This document shows, in pieces, positions 23,893-37,691 of a stretch of DNA of 64,000 nucleotides (position 1 is the stretch's first letter; each line of letters begins with the position of its first letter). The notes under the pieces were generated by a model that worked only from the letters and a program-made list of their open reading frames with translations, was not told the DNA's origin and made no database searches. Source of the stretch: Bradyrhizobium sp. Arg816 (GTDB lineage Bacteria > Pseudomonadota > Alphaproteobacteria > Rhizobiales > Xanthobacteraceae). The stretch covers positions 248,001 through 312,000 of the forward strand of contig NZ_JAPRAQ010000007.1 of the NCBI RefSeq assembly GCF_029989365.1, written 5' to 3'. Made by a program: the position numbers and the translations under genes.

Positions 23893-24225
23893 CTATTTGT
23901 CTTCCGGGTGTTGCTGCTGGTTGTCCGGCCGCACCGTACGGTTACTCTCAGGCATCTTGTCCCGGCCGGCATCGCCGTTGTCGTCCCTGCCGCCCGAGGT
24001 CGAGGTGCCGCTGCCGCTGGGGTTCGATCTGGTCGCGGTCCCCGTGGTCTGCGAATCAGCGTGTGGCGTGGCGGAGCTTGCGGCGGGGTCGCCGGTCACA
24101 GCCCCGCGCCAGCTGGGCGGGCCAGCTTGGCACCAGCTTGGGGCTGGGAGCTCTGGTGCAGGCCAGAATGCCAGCGGCCAGGGCGGCTTTTTCCTGAACG
24201 GGATGGAACCATCGTCACTCCTCAT
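23893..24225 (-). CDS. Doubtful 110-residue Ser/Thr/Pro-rich protein
   Basis: The C-terminal 70 residues (SQTTGTATRSNPSGSGTSTSGGRDD ... TVRPDNQQQHPEDK) look like a real disordered secreted protein. The N-terminal part (FRKKPPWPLAFWPAPELPAPSWCQAG) does not look like a signal peptide in this frame. A +1 shift there would read FRKKAALAAGILA, which does. So either the start lies elsewhere or there is a small frameshift. No ribosome site precedes ATG 24225, and the EcfG promoter for the kinase overlaps this end on the other strand. Confidence 0.35.
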   Translation of the reverse strand: MRSDDGSIPFRKKPPWPLAFWPAPELPAPSWCQAGPPSWRGAVTGDPAASSATPHADSQTTGTATRSNPSGSGTSTSGGRDDNGDAGRDKMPESNRTVRPDNQQQHPEDK

Positions 24226-24229
24226 CGTT
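24205..24229 (+). promoter_or_regulatory. Perfect EcfG (general stress) promoter upstream of the giant kinase
   Basis: GGAAC at 24205-24209, a 16-nt spacer, CGTT at 24226-24229. It points toward the 2097-residue hybrid kinase, whose ATG is 138 nt downstream. Confidence 0.65.
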
Positions 24230-24366
24230 ATTTTGACCGGGCTGAGCATGGCAGGTTCCAATTCCAAGCGCCGCAAACGTTGGCGCTTGATTTCGAATTT
24301 GGCTGACGCTCTATTTTGACAACTGCGTCACGCCTTGGATTCGGCCGACGCCGCGGGGGAATCAGT

Positions 24367-30660
<6,294 letters not shown>

Positions 30661-30674
30661 GTTTGGATCCGCGA

Positions 30675-32165
30675 ATGGACCACGAAAAGGTCAACATCCT
30701 CCTCGTCGACGACCAGCCGGCCAAGCTGCTCGCCTACGAGGTGATCCTGAAGGAACTCGGCGAGAACCTCGTGATCGCATCATCGGGCCGCGAGGCGCTG
30801 GAGGTGCTGCTCAAGACCGAGATCGCGGTGATCCTGGTCGACGTCTGCATGCCCGAGCTCGACGGCTTTGAGCTCGCCGCGATGATCCGCGAGCACCCTC
30901 GCTTCCAGAAGACCGCGATGATCTTCATCTCGGCCATTCAGGTCAGCGACATCGACCGCCTGCGCGGCTACGAGATGGGCGCGGTCGATTACGTGCCGGT
31001 GCCGGTCGTGCCGGAGGTGCTGCGCGCCAAGATCAAGGTGTTTGCCGAACTCTACCGCAAGACCCGCGAGCTCGAACGGCTTAACCAGGAGCTCGAGGAC
31101 CGCGTTCGCGCACGCACGGCCGAACTGGAGAATTCCACCGCGAAGCTGCGCGAGAGCGAGGAGCGGCGCAGCATGGCGATCGCCGCCGGCAAGATGGGAT
31201 CCTGGGATTGGGACTGGGTCAACGGCGACTGGATGTGGGACGAAGGCCAGTACCGCATCTTCGGCGTGACGCCGGAGACCTTCAATGTCACCTCAGCCAA
31301 CATCCAGGCGCTGCTGCACCCTGATGACGTCGACCAGTTCGGCCAGGCGATTGCCGCGTTCAATACCGGCGCGCACGCCTATGAAGGCGAGTTTCGCGTC
31401 AGCCGGCCCGATGGCGAGGTGCGCTGGTGCGTCGGCACGGCAGCCGCGACAGTGGACCAGGGCGGCCGCGTGGTACGCGTGAGCGGCGTCACCGTGGACA
31501 TCACCGAACGCAAACGCGCGGAAGAGAGACAAAACCTGCTTGCGCGCGAGGTGGATCATCGCGCCAAGAATGCGCTGGCGCTGGCGCAATCGATCGTGCG
31601 CCTCACCCGCGCCGACGAGGTCAAGGCTTACGTCAACGCCGTCGAGGGGCGCATCAACGCGCTGGCGCGCGTGCACACGATCCTGTCGCTGTCGAGCTGG
31701 CAGGGCGCCGAACTCTCGAGGCTGATCGACGAGGAGCTCGCGCCCTACTCGCTCGGCGGCCAGATCAAGCTGGCCGGTCCGAAAGTTCAGCTGGTGCCGG
31801 CGACAGCGCAGACGCTGGCGCTGGCGCTGCATGAGCTCTTCACCAACTCGGCGAAATATGGCGCGCTCTCGACGCGGTCGGGGCGGCTTGCGATCGGCTG
31901 GCAGGTCGAGGACGACCACCTCACACTGACCTGGGACGAAACCGGCGGTCCGCTGGTGAGGACGCCGAAATCCCGTGGCTTCGGCACGCGGAGCCTGCTT
32001 GCCAGTGTGGAATCGCAACTCGGCGGACAGGCGGAGTTCGACTGGCGTGCCGAAGGCCTGTTGTGCCGGCTCGAGGTGCCTCTGACGCGGAAGACCGTAG
32101 CGCCGGCGGCCGCGAGCAAGTTCGACGCGGCTCCGTCCGAACCCCTTCAGCGGGCCTCAGGCTAG
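30675..32165 (+). CDS. REC-PAS-HWE histidine kinase
   Basis: This 496-residue soluble protein begins at MDHEKVN. Residues ~5-125 are a receiver with D56 in VILVDVCMPELDGF. A coiled coil (ELERLNQELEDRVRARTAEL) follows, then a PAS_3 domain (~160-285, ending VSGVTVDITERKRAEE) and an HWE kinase domain with the phospho-acceptor H295 in REVDHRAKNALALAQSIVRL and the N-box HELFTNSAKYGALS. It lies 14 nt after the giant kinase and probably shares its transcript. The receiver could accept phosphate from it. HWE kinases are the class that often feeds PhyR in the alphaproteobacterial stress response. Confidence 0.9.
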   Translation: MDHEKVNILLVDDQPAKLLAYEVILKELGENLVIASSGREALEVLLKTEIAVILVDVCMPELDGFELAAMIREHPRFQKTAMIFISAIQVSDIDRLRGYEMGAVDYVPVPVVPEVLRAKIKVFAELYRKTRELERLNQELEDRVRARTAELENSTAKLRESEERRSMAIAAGKMGSWDWDWVNGDWMWDEGQYRIFGVTPETFNVTSANIQALLHPDDVDQFGQAIAAFNTGAHAYEGEFRVSRPDGEVRWCVGTAAATVDQGGRVVRVSGVTVDITERKRAEERQNLLAREVDHRAKNALALAQSIVRLTRADEVKAYVNAVEGRINALARVHTILSLSSWQGAELSRLIDEELAPYSLGGQIKLAGPKVQLVPATAQTLALALHELFTNSAKYGALSTRSGRLAIGWQVEDDHLTLTWDETGGPLVRTPKSRGFGTRSLLASVESQLGGQAEFDWRAEGLLCRLEVPLTRKTVAPAAASKFDAAPSEPLQRASG

Positions 32166-32258
32166 AGCGTTTGCGAGCGAAGTGGGCTCCGAGGAAAGCG
32201 CGTGAAAGCGAGAATCCGGAGCCTCGGTTCTGATTCCCTCAGAAACGATAATGCTCTA
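32163..32258. repeat. AGAGCGTTT...AATGCTCT palindromic repeat
   Basis: AGAGCGTTTGCGAGCGAAGTGGG near the left end and CGGTTCTGATTCCCTCAGAA...AATGCTCT near the right are the hallmark words of a well-known dispersed Bradyrhizobium element. It fills the gap between the converging HWE kinase and the next small gene. Confidence 0.6.
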
Positions 32259-32477
32259 GCGCGCCGCAGCGACCCTCATCGGCTGCATCGCCTGCGGTTC
32301 GTCAGCGACACGTCCTTCCAGCCAGGCTTCCGTTTGCGAAAGCTCGCGCAGCGCCCGCGCGTAACGGCGGGCTGCGCTCCGCTCGGCGCCGCGCGGCAGC
32401 CTGCGCGCCTTGCGCAGCATGTCCGCAGCGGCGTTGCGATAGGCCAGCGAGCGATAGAGAAAGACGACCTTACCCAT
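32256..32477 (-). CDS. 73-residue helical hypothetical protein
   Basis: MGKVVFLYRSLAYRNAAADMLRKARRLPRGAERSAARRYARALRELSQTEAWLEG is a basic, helical small protein of a type seen repeatedly in Bradyrhizobium. The start at ATG 32477 is preferred because GGGAA lies upstream and the family begins MGKVV. An in-frame ATG at 32507 would add MNAINTGTFD. Function unknown. Confidence 0.65.
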   Translation of the reverse strand: MGKVVFLYRSLAYRNAAADMLRKARRLPRGAERSAARRYARALRELSQTEAWLEGRVADEPQAMQPMRVAAAR

Positions 32478-32567
32478 ATCGAATGTTCCCGTGTTGATGG
32501 CATTCATCCTCGCAAGACCGCCATGAACGTCGGATGAAGCGGGGAATGACAAAATCGTCATGAGAAT

Positions 32568-32592
32568 GGAACCCGCAATCGTCGTGCGCGTT
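32568..32592 (+). promoter_or_regulatory. Perfect EcfG (general stress) promoter
   Basis: GGAAC at 32568-32572, a 16-nt spacer, CGTT at 32589-32592, ending 25 nt before the ATG at 32618. Confidence 0.75.
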
Positions 32593-32617
32593 TTATGCCA
32601 CACCGCGAGGCGGTTCC

Positions 32618-32875
32618 ATGCGCGGGAAAAAGTCGCCGAGCCTCATCTCTCCGACCGGCGTCATCAAGCTGATGACGCATGCGATGATGGGCGCAGCCCT
32701 CGGCCTTGTCTTCGGTCTCGCCGTCGTCCTGTTCAATCCGGCGGTCGCGAATTTGCTGAACCACGGCGGGCATTCGGCCGCCATGGTCTTCATCATCACA
32801 CTGGTGACGACGTTCGCGATCGGCGCGACGCTCACGGGCCTGGTGTTCATCCTCGCCGAGGACAAGGAATTTTGA
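32618..32875 (+). CDS. 85-residue two-span membrane protein
   Basis: After a short basic N-terminus (MRGKKSPSLISPTG), hydrophobic segments at about 24-43 and 55-78 (MMGAALGLVFGLAVVLF; MVFIITLVTTFAIGATLTGLVFIL) indicate two inner-membrane helices with a short Asn/His loop between. GAGG precedes the ATG and an exact EcfG promoter is immediately upstream. No domain is recognised. Confidence 0.75.
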   Translation: MRGKKSPSLISPTGVIKLMTHAMMGAALGLVFGLAVVLFNPAVANLLNHGGHSAAMVFIITLVTTFAIGATLTGLVFILAEDKEF

Positions 32876-32908
32876 AGCGCGCGTGACGCGCGCCGAGCGC
32901 TTTCATTC

Positions 32909-32933
32909 GGAACTCCTGCGGCAAATGGCGGTT
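32909..32933 (+). promoter_or_regulatory. Near-consensus EcfG promoter
   Basis: GGAAC at 32909-32913, a 16-nt spacer, GGTT at 32930-32933, 38 nt before the ATG at 32972. One base off consensus. Confidence 0.45.
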
Positions 32934-32971
32934 GGCTGCCTGCGTCAATTCAACCCAGGGAGTTCCCACGC

Positions 32972-33217
32972 ATGAAAACCACCAAGCTCGCTCTCACCGT
33001 GATGTTGGCAACCGGCCTCGCCGCCGCTCCGTTCGCCGCGCAGGCCAAGTCGCACAAGGCCAAGCAGGGATCCTCGATGTCCTCGTCGCAGACCACAGGC
33101 GCCAACACCAAGTCCTCCAAGGGCGCTGATCCCTCCGGTCAAGGTGGTTCTGGCCCCGGCTCAGACCAAGGGGGCACCATGACGAACAACAAGGGCGGGA
33201 TGAGCAACACCAAGTGA
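32972..33217 (+). CDS. 81-residue secreted Ser/Gly-rich protein
   Basis: A signal peptide (residues 1-25, MKTTKLALTVMLATG ... AAQA) is followed by a disordered mature region rich in Ser, Gly, Lys, Thr and Asn (QGSSMSSSQTTGANTKSS ... NNKGGMSNTK). It is a periplasmic small protein of unknown function. GGGAG lies upstream, a near-consensus EcfG promoter precedes it and a good intrinsic terminator follows, so it is probably a one-gene stress transcript. Confidence 0.75.
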   Translation: MKTTKLALTVMLATGLAAAPFAAQAKSHKAKQGSSMSSSQTTGANTKSSKGADPSGQGGSGPGSDQGGTMTNNKGGMSNTK

Positions 33218-33233
33218 TCTCCGGCCGACAATC

Positions 33234-33261
33234 AAAGGCCTCGCGGCGACGCGGGGCCTTT
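33234..33261 (+). terminator. Intrinsic terminator of the Ser/Gly-rich gene
   Basis: A 12-bp stem AAAGGCCTCGCG / CGCGGGGCCTTT (one G-U) with a GCGA loop, followed by a T-rich TCGCTTT. Confidence 0.75.
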
Positions 33262-33315
33262 CGCTTTGGAGCTGGAGTTTGGAGCTGGATTGGGAATCCT
33301 TCCAGCGTCACATCG

Positions 33316-33501
33316 CTAAGGCGGCCGTCCCGCAGCATTCGCCTTCACGAGATGCTCGAGCTGTGCACGTTTGCGTGCGATCAGGAGCTGCGCTGCGGCA
33401 TCGTCGAGACCCTCGCGCTGCAATTGCCGGATAGCGGAGCCGAGTTCGAGAATTTCGGCGCGCAGTTTTAGAATCCGGTACGTGTCCGGGTCTTCCTCCA
33501 C
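33316..33501 (-). CDS. 61-residue coiled-coil protein (GTG start)
   Basis: This protein starts from GTG 33501 with GGGAG 6 nt upstream. YRILKLRAEILELGSAIRQLQREGLDDAAAQLLIARKRAQLEHLVKANA is one long amphipathic helix or hairpin. It lies 18 nt after the 91-residue coiled-coil gene on the same strand, which suggests a two-gene unit whose products may pair. No known domain. Confidence 0.6.
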   Translation of the reverse strand: MEEDPDTYRILKLRAEILELGSAIRQLQREGLDDAAAQLLIARKRAQLEHLVKANAAGRPP

Positions 33502-33519
33502 CGCACGCTCCCAAAATTC

Positions 33520-33795
33520 TCAGCGGCGCGCGATCACGCGCAGCGGACTGCCGGATGTCGTTGCAGGACGAAGGCGTACCCGCTCGCGGACGTCAGGCAA
33601 GACATCGCCGCCACCGGCCGCCTTCCATTCGCCGATCAGCAGGTTGATTTTCCGGCGCATATCCATCTGCGCCAGGGCCTTTTCTGTGCAGTCGCGGTCG
33701 CGATTGACGAGGTCGCGTACAGACACCTCGATGCCGGCCATTTCGAGCCTCAAGGCGCTGATTTTGCGTCGAATTTCATTAATTCTGTTGTCCAT
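33520..33795 (-). CDS. 91-residue coiled-coil protein
   Basis: MDNRINEIRRKISALRLEMAGIEVSVRDLVNRDRDCTEKALAQMDMRRKINLLIGEWKAAGG forms an extended helical region with heptad-like spacing, followed by a basic tail (RERVRLRPATTSGSPLRVIARR). It precedes the 61-residue coiled-coil gene. An AT-rich stretch upstream (33800-33840) probably holds the promoter shared with the divergent gene at 33857. Function unknown. Confidence 0.65.
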   Translation of the reverse strand: MDNRINEIRRKISALRLEMAGIEVSVRDLVNRDRDCTEKALAQMDMRRKINLLIGEWKAAGGGDVLPDVRERVRLRPATTSGSPLRVIARR

Positions 33796-33856
33796 GGCTT
33801 GTTAGAACAAAATAAGAACATATAGTCAAGTCACGATTTGAGAACGGAGAGGTCAG

Positions 33857-34051
33857 ATGCAGGTTCAGGGTAAATACGACGCCAGGGTTTTCCTCGCGGA
33901 GCAGATGACGCGCGCACAGGGGCTGAGGCTGAAGCGTCTGAGCGAGGAGGCCTATCAGCCCACTCAATACGATCGGGCTCTGTCCTCCACTGAGGCTGCG
34001 CGCCGCATTCGAGCGCTGGAAGACGAGATCGAGTTGGCGAACTCCTTCTGA
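33857..34051 (+). CDS. 64-residue DUF3072-like protein
   Basis: FLAEQMTRAQGLRLKRLSEEAYQPTQYDRALSSTEAARRIRALEDEI fits the DUF3072 pattern of a short helix, 'T.AQ...LK.L.EEA' and 'L...EA..RI..L'. The first nine residues are a short strand. GGAGAGG precedes the ATG. It is divergent from the coiled-coil pair and upstream of the Lys-rich protein. Function unknown. Confidence 0.7.
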   Translation: MQVQGKYDARVFLAEQMTRAQGLRLKRLSEEAYQPTQYDRALSSTEAARRIRALEDEIELANSF

Positions 34052-34067
34052 GGAGAGCGCCGCGCTT

Positions 34068-34092
34068 GGAACGTTGGGTCAGTGATGCGGTT
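34068..34092 (+). promoter_or_regulatory. Near-consensus EcfG promoter
   Basis: GGAAC at 34068-34072, a 16-nt spacer, GGTT at 34089-34092, 27 nt before the ATG at 34120. One base off CGTT. Confidence 0.45.
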
Positions 34093-34119
34093 CTTTCCCC
34101 GGGCCAAGGGAGAGAGTTG

Positions 34120-34431
34120 ATGGCACGCAAGGCAAAGAAGCGCCGCTACTCACGCAGCTCCGGCAGCGATGTCGAGCGCGAGATGCGTCGTTACAAGAAG
34201 GGCACCGCGAAAAGCGGCCCCGGCGGTCGTGGCGGACGCGTGAAGAGTCGCAAGCAGGCGATCGCAATCGGTCTGTCGGAAGCGCGCGCGAAGGGCAAGA
34301 AGATCCCGAAGAAAGCGTCGAAGCGAAAGACCTCCAAAAAGAAGACGGCCAAGAAGACGACCAGGAAGACGACCAAGAAGACGACCAAGAAAACGAAGAA
34401 GACCTCGAAGCGCAAATCCAGCAAGCGGTAG
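34120..34431 (+). CDS. 103-residue Lys-rich protein (DUF6496-like head, histone H1-like tail)
   Basis: The head RYSRSSGSDVEREMRRYKKGTAKSG ... VKSRKQAIAIGLSEARAKG matches the DUF6496 pattern (VExEMRxYKxG and KQAIAIGLSEAR). The last ~45 residues are a run of Lys/Thr/Ser/Arg repeats (KKTAKKTT, KTTKKTTKK) like eukaryotic histone H1 and the bacterial Hc1/AlgP tails, which bind DNA without sequence preference. A nucleoid role under stress is a reasonable inference. AAGGGAG is the ribosome site and a near-consensus EcfG promoter lies upstream. Confidence 0.8.
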   Translation: MARKAKKRRYSRSSGSDVEREMRRYKKGTAKSGPGGRGGRVKSRKQAIAIGLSEARAKGKKIPKKASKRKTSKKKTAKKTTRKTTKKTTKKTKKTSKRKSSKR

Positions 34432-34443
34432 CGCCGACCCGAG

Positions 34444-34806
34444 TCAGATCATGCTGCCCGGCATGAAGCAGCGGATCGAAATCCCGAACGCAGTCTTCAC
34501 CGGCCACACCATGGTGTGGCCAGCCCGGTTTGGCTCCGTGATGACGGCCTCATCAGGCACGTCCACCCACTGCCCGTCGAGCCGCACGCGATAGTGCCCA
34601 TCGTGCGATTCCCAATCGGGATCGGAAACAGCAAAGCCATCTGCATCCGAGCAGCAGGGCCCGAGATGGCTGCGCAAGCTGTCGAACCAGGGTTTCAGGG
34701 GCGAGTTGGCGTAACGGCCATCGTCGCGCCCCAAGGCGCTTCCGGTCGTCAGAACAAGCGGCGCCACGAGCAGCGCACACCTCAGCGAGAGCTTCAATCG
34801 ATCCAT
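34444..34806 (-). CDS. 120-residue secreted hypothetical protein
   Basis: A signal peptide (residues 1-26, LVAPLVLTTGSALG) is followed by YANSPLKPWFDSLRSHLGPCCSDADGFAVSDPDWESHDGHYRVRLDGQWVDVPDEAVITEPNRAGHTMVWPVKT and a final ISIRCFMPGSMI. Paired Cys (CC and a C-terminal C) suggest a periplasmic, possibly disulfide-bonded fold. Homologues of this layout are common in Bradyrhizobium without known function. It converges on the Lys-rich gene. Confidence 0.7.
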   Translation of the reverse strand: MDRLKLSLRCALLVAPLVLTTGSALGRDDGRYANSPLKPWFDSLRSHLGPCCSDADGFAVSDPDWESHDGHYRVRLDGQWVDVPDEAVITEPNRAGHTMVWPVKTAFGISIRCFMPGSMI

Positions 34807-35026
34807 GTCGGCACCGATCAAATGCGAACCACCGGTTCCACAAGAGGGCCGGGCGTTCGAGGTTCCACTCCTGCAATTCGCCTGGGCGTCTTCATTGACG
34901 CCAAAGCCCAACACGCGATTCCGAACTGTGACGAGCGAACGCGGCTTTTTCGGACGAACCCGTCATCAAGACTGCCGTTAACGAGAATGTTATCGGCGTC
35001 TGTGGGAATCTTCCAGACGTGCACGA

Positions 35027-35052
35027 AAAAGGCGGCCCGCAGGCCGCCTTTT
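35027..35052 (-). terminator. Intrinsic terminator of the Do protease gene
   Basis: An 11-bp perfect stem AAAAGGCGGCC / GGCCGCCTTTT with a 4-nt loop, ending in a T-run on the minus strand, 25 nt beyond the stop at 35078. Confidence 0.85.
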
Positions 35053-35077
35053 GAGTTTGCCGCAGGAAGCGCGAGGC

Positions 35078-36613
35078 TTACGCTAGCGGCACCGCGACGA
35101 ACCGCGTCGCTTCCTGGCTCTTCACCTGCAACAGCACGCTGTTCTTGCCGGATGACTTGGCCTGCGCCAGCTCGGAGCGGACGTCGCCGACATTGGCGAC
35201 GGCCTTGCCGCCGACATTGAGAATGACGTCGCCGGTCTGGATGCCGCGCTGCGCGGCGGGTCCCTGCGGATCGACCTCGGTGACGACGACGCCCTTCTGG
35301 CCCGCGCCCTGGACGTCGCCGGCCGGCGCCAGGCTGAGACCGAGGCGCGGCGTGCCGGTGTTCGGCTGCGCCTTGCCCTCGCCGGCCTTGGCCTGCCGCT
35401 CGTTCGGCAACTCGCCGAGGGCGAGCGTCACCGTCTTGCTCGCGCCATTGTGGAAGACGTCGAGCTTCACGGAGGTGCCCGGCGCCAGGGTGGCAATGGT
35501 GCGGGCGAGATCGCGGGAGTCCTTGATCGCGGTACCGTTGACGGCGGTGATGACGTCGCCCGCCTCGATGCCGGCCTTCGCCGCGGGGCTGCCGTCCTGC
35601 GGATTGTCCACGATCGCGCCCCGCGCCTCCTTGAGGCCGAGACTGTCGGCGATCTCGGCGCTCACCGGCTGCACCTGGACGCCGAGCCAGCCGCGGGTGA
35701 CCGAGCCCTTGTCCTTCAGCTGCGCGACGACGAGCTTCGCGGTGGAAGCCGGAATGTCGAAGCCGATACCGACCGAACCGCCGGAGGGTGAGAAGATCGC
35801 GGTGTTCACGCCGATCACATTGCCGTTCATGTCGAAGGCCGGACCGCCGGAATTGCCCTTGTTGATCGGCGCGTCGATCTGGATGAAGTCGTCATAGGGA
35901 CCGTTGCCGATGTCGCGACCGTTGGCCGAGACGATGCCGGCGGTCACGGTGCCGCCGAGGCCGAAGGGATTGCCGACCGCGACGACCCAGTCGCCGATCC
36001 GCGGCTTCTGGTCGGAGAATTTGACGAACGGGAAGTCCTTCTTGCCCTCGACCTTGATCAGAGCGAGATCGGTCTTCGGATCGGTGCCGACCACCTTCGC
36101 GGTGTAGCTCGTGCCGTCATCCATGGTCACCTGTACCGACTCGGCGTGATCGACGACGTGGTTGTTGGTCACGGCATAGCCGTCGGCGGAGATGAAGAAG
36201 CCGGAACCCTCGCCCGTGATCATCTGGTGGCGCTGGCGCGGCATGCCGTTCATGCCACCCGGGCCGCGGAAGCCGAACTGCCGCGAAAACTGGTCGAACG
36301 GCGAATCTTCGTCCGAATCCATCCGGTTCTGTTGCAGCATCGCGCTCTTGTCATTGTCCTGGTCGATCCTGACCCGCACCGAGATGACGGCGGGTTTGAC
36401 CTTGCTGACGAGATCGCCGAAGCCCGGCGGGGTCGCGGCGGCTTCCGCGGCCTGGGCCGGCGCGACGAAGGAGTTCAGACCGAACTGCGACGAAGCGGGA
36501 GAGGCAGCCAGCACGGCCACGCCAAGCGCGGCCACGGTGCCCAGCAGCGCAAGCCGGCGCGGCTTCAAGATCTTGCGGGTCGTGGTGGTGTCGGAATTGA
36601 CGCGATCGTTCAT
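35078..36613 (-). CDS. Do-family (DegP/HtrA-like) periplasmic serine protease
   Basis: This 511-residue protein has a basic N-terminus and a hydrophobic export segment (LALLGTVAALGVAVLAA). The trypsin-like domain shows the triad NNHVV (His), TDLALIK (Asp) and GNSGGPAFD (Ser). Two PDZ domains follow (GWLGVQVQPVSAEIADSL ... ; GLSLAPAGDVQGAGQKGVVVTEV ... DVILNVGGKAV). It degrades or refolds damaged envelope proteins. ATG 36613 has no clear ribosome site. An in-frame ATG at 36661 has AAGGTG upstream and would add 16 residues encoded by a 15-bp inverted repeat, so the start is uncertain. Confidence 0.9.
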   Translation of the reverse strand: MNDRVNSDTTTTRKILKPRRLALLGTVAALGVAVLAASPASSQFGLNSFVAPAQAAEAAATPPGFGDLVSKVKPAVISVRVRIDQDNDKSAMLQQNRMDSDEDSPFDQFSRQFGFRGPGGMNGMPRQRHQMITGEGSGFFISADGYAVTNNHVVDHAESVQVTMDDGTSYTAKVVGTDPKTDLALIKVEGKKDFPFVKFSDQKPRIGDWVVAVGNPFGLGGTVTAGIVSANGRDIGNGPYDDFIQIDAPINKGNSGGPAFDMNGNVIGVNTAIFSPSGGSVGIGFDIPASTAKLVVAQLKDKGSVTRGWLGVQVQPVSAEIADSLGLKEARGAIVDNPQDGSPAAKAGIEAGDVITAVNGTAIKDSRDLARTIATLAPGTSVKLDVFHNGASKTVTLALGELPNERQAKAGEGKAQPNTGTPRLGLSLAPAGDVQGAGQKGVVVTEVDPQGPAAQRGIQTGDVILNVGGKAVANVGDVRSELAQAKSSGKNSVLLQVKSQEATRFVAVPLA

Positions 36614-36619
36614 GTCGAA

Positions 36620-36661
36620 ATGTCCATGTTGGGTAAGTCGCCTTGCACCCAACATGGACAT
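36620..36661. promoter_or_regulatory. 15-bp inverted repeat at the protease translation start
   Basis: ATGTCCATGTTGGGT (36620-36634) is perfectly mirrored by ACCCAACATGGACAT (36647-36661), with a 12-nt loop. In the mRNA it would be a strong hairpin ending 7 nt before ATG 36613 and including ATG 36661. It could be a DNA operator or an RNA element hiding the start. Confidence 0.5.
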
Positions 36662-36748
36662 CGTCACCTTACGGCGTCCCGTCCGTCCGATTAAATCTTG
36701 GCAAAGGTGCCGCGGCCAGCGGCCCGGCCGAAAATCAGGGCTGCATAT

Positions 36749-36762
36749 TTGATGCGGCTCAA
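36749..36762 (+). promoter_or_regulatory. FixK/FNR-type box upstream of the universal stress protein
   Basis: TTGATGCGGCTCAA (TTGA-N6-TCAA) is a perfect FNR/FixK palindrome. With the site centred 41 bp upstream, transcription would start near 36797 and leave a 27-nt leader to ATG 36824, which is the geometry of a class II FixK2-activated promoter. Confidence 0.6.
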
Positions 36763-36823
36763 CACAGGCCACGTGCGCAGTGATAGACTGCGGCCACTGG
36801 ATGATGTCCATCGGAGGCACGCC

Positions 36824-37660
36824 ATGTACAAAGACATTCTCGTCCACATCCCGACCGAGCGCCCGATGCACGCGGTGATCGACGGCTCGATCTCGCTCGC
36901 GGCGAGACTCAACGCGCACATCGACGCGGTCGCCGTCGGGTACGTTGCGAGCAGCACTGCCTACGTCATGGATGGCGGTGCCGCCGTAGCGGCCGTATTC
37001 GAGATGGAGCGCGAGCGCGCGCTGGAGCGGGCCGAGGCCGCATTGGCGATATTTCAGAGCGAAGCCAGGAGCGCCGGCATCTCCTGCACCTGCCACCCGC
37101 TCGGCGCAATCCCGGCGGATGCAGCCGGCTCGCTCGGCGAGATGGCGCGGCTCCACGATCTCAGCATCGTGCTGCAGCCCGATCCGGCGCAAGGCTCATT
37201 CGACAATGATATGCCCGGCGAGATCCTGTTCCAGGCGGGCGGACCAGTGCTGTTCCTGCCCTACACCTTTCGTGGGCCAGTCAAGGCGAACCGGATCGGC
37301 ATCTGCTGGGATGGCAGCCGCCTCGCCGCCCGCGCGATGCGCGACGCCGCTCCCTTGCTGGCCCGCGCCGAGGAGATCGTGATCATCACGATCAACGAAG
37401 CCGACGCCGTTCCCGACGAGGTCTCGGCAAGCCATCTGGCAAGACACCTCGGACGGCGCGGATTGTCGACCCGCACGGTCAGCCTGTCGGCGGCACGCGC
37501 CGACATCCAGCCGACCATCCTGTCGCTGGCCGCCGACGAGAGCCTCGACCTCCTGGTCATGGGCGGCTACGGCCACTCGCGGTTGCAGGAACGCTTCCTC
37601 GGCGGCGTCACCCGCGCCATGCTGGAAGCCATGACGGTCCCGACGCTGATGTCGCATTGA
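36824..37660 (+). CDS. Universal stress protein (two USP domains)
   Basis: This 278-residue tandem UspA protein begins with the first domain (MYKDILVHIPTERPM ... AAVFEMERERALERAEAAL). The second ends with LLVMGGYGHSRLQERFLGGVTRAMLEAMTVPTLMSH, the ATP-binding G-2x-G-9x-G(S/T) signature in which the final Ser/Thr is conserved. It is cytosolic and linked to survival under stress or low oxygen. ATG 36824 has TCGGAGG upstream. The FixK-type box at 36749 suggests activation under oxygen limitation. Confidence 0.9.
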   Translation: MYKDILVHIPTERPMHAVIDGSISLAARLNAHIDAVAVGYVASSTAYVMDGGAAVAAVFEMERERALERAEAALAIFQSEARSAGISCTCHPLGAIPADAAGSLGEMARLHDLSIVLQPDPAQGSFDNDMPGEILFQAGGPVLFLPYTFRGPVKANRIGICWDGSRLAARAMRDAAPLLARAEEIVIITINEADAVPDEVSASHLARHLGRRGLSTRTVSLSAARADIQPTILSLAADESLDLLVMGGYGHSRLQERFLGGVTRAMLEAMTVPTLMSH

Positions 37661-37691
37661 TCGAGAGATGATCCGCAACGGACCGACGCCC

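Noticed and set aside
33371..33805. 144-codon plus-strand frame
   Set aside because: Antisense to two convincing coiled-coil genes on the minus strand with proper ribosome sites.
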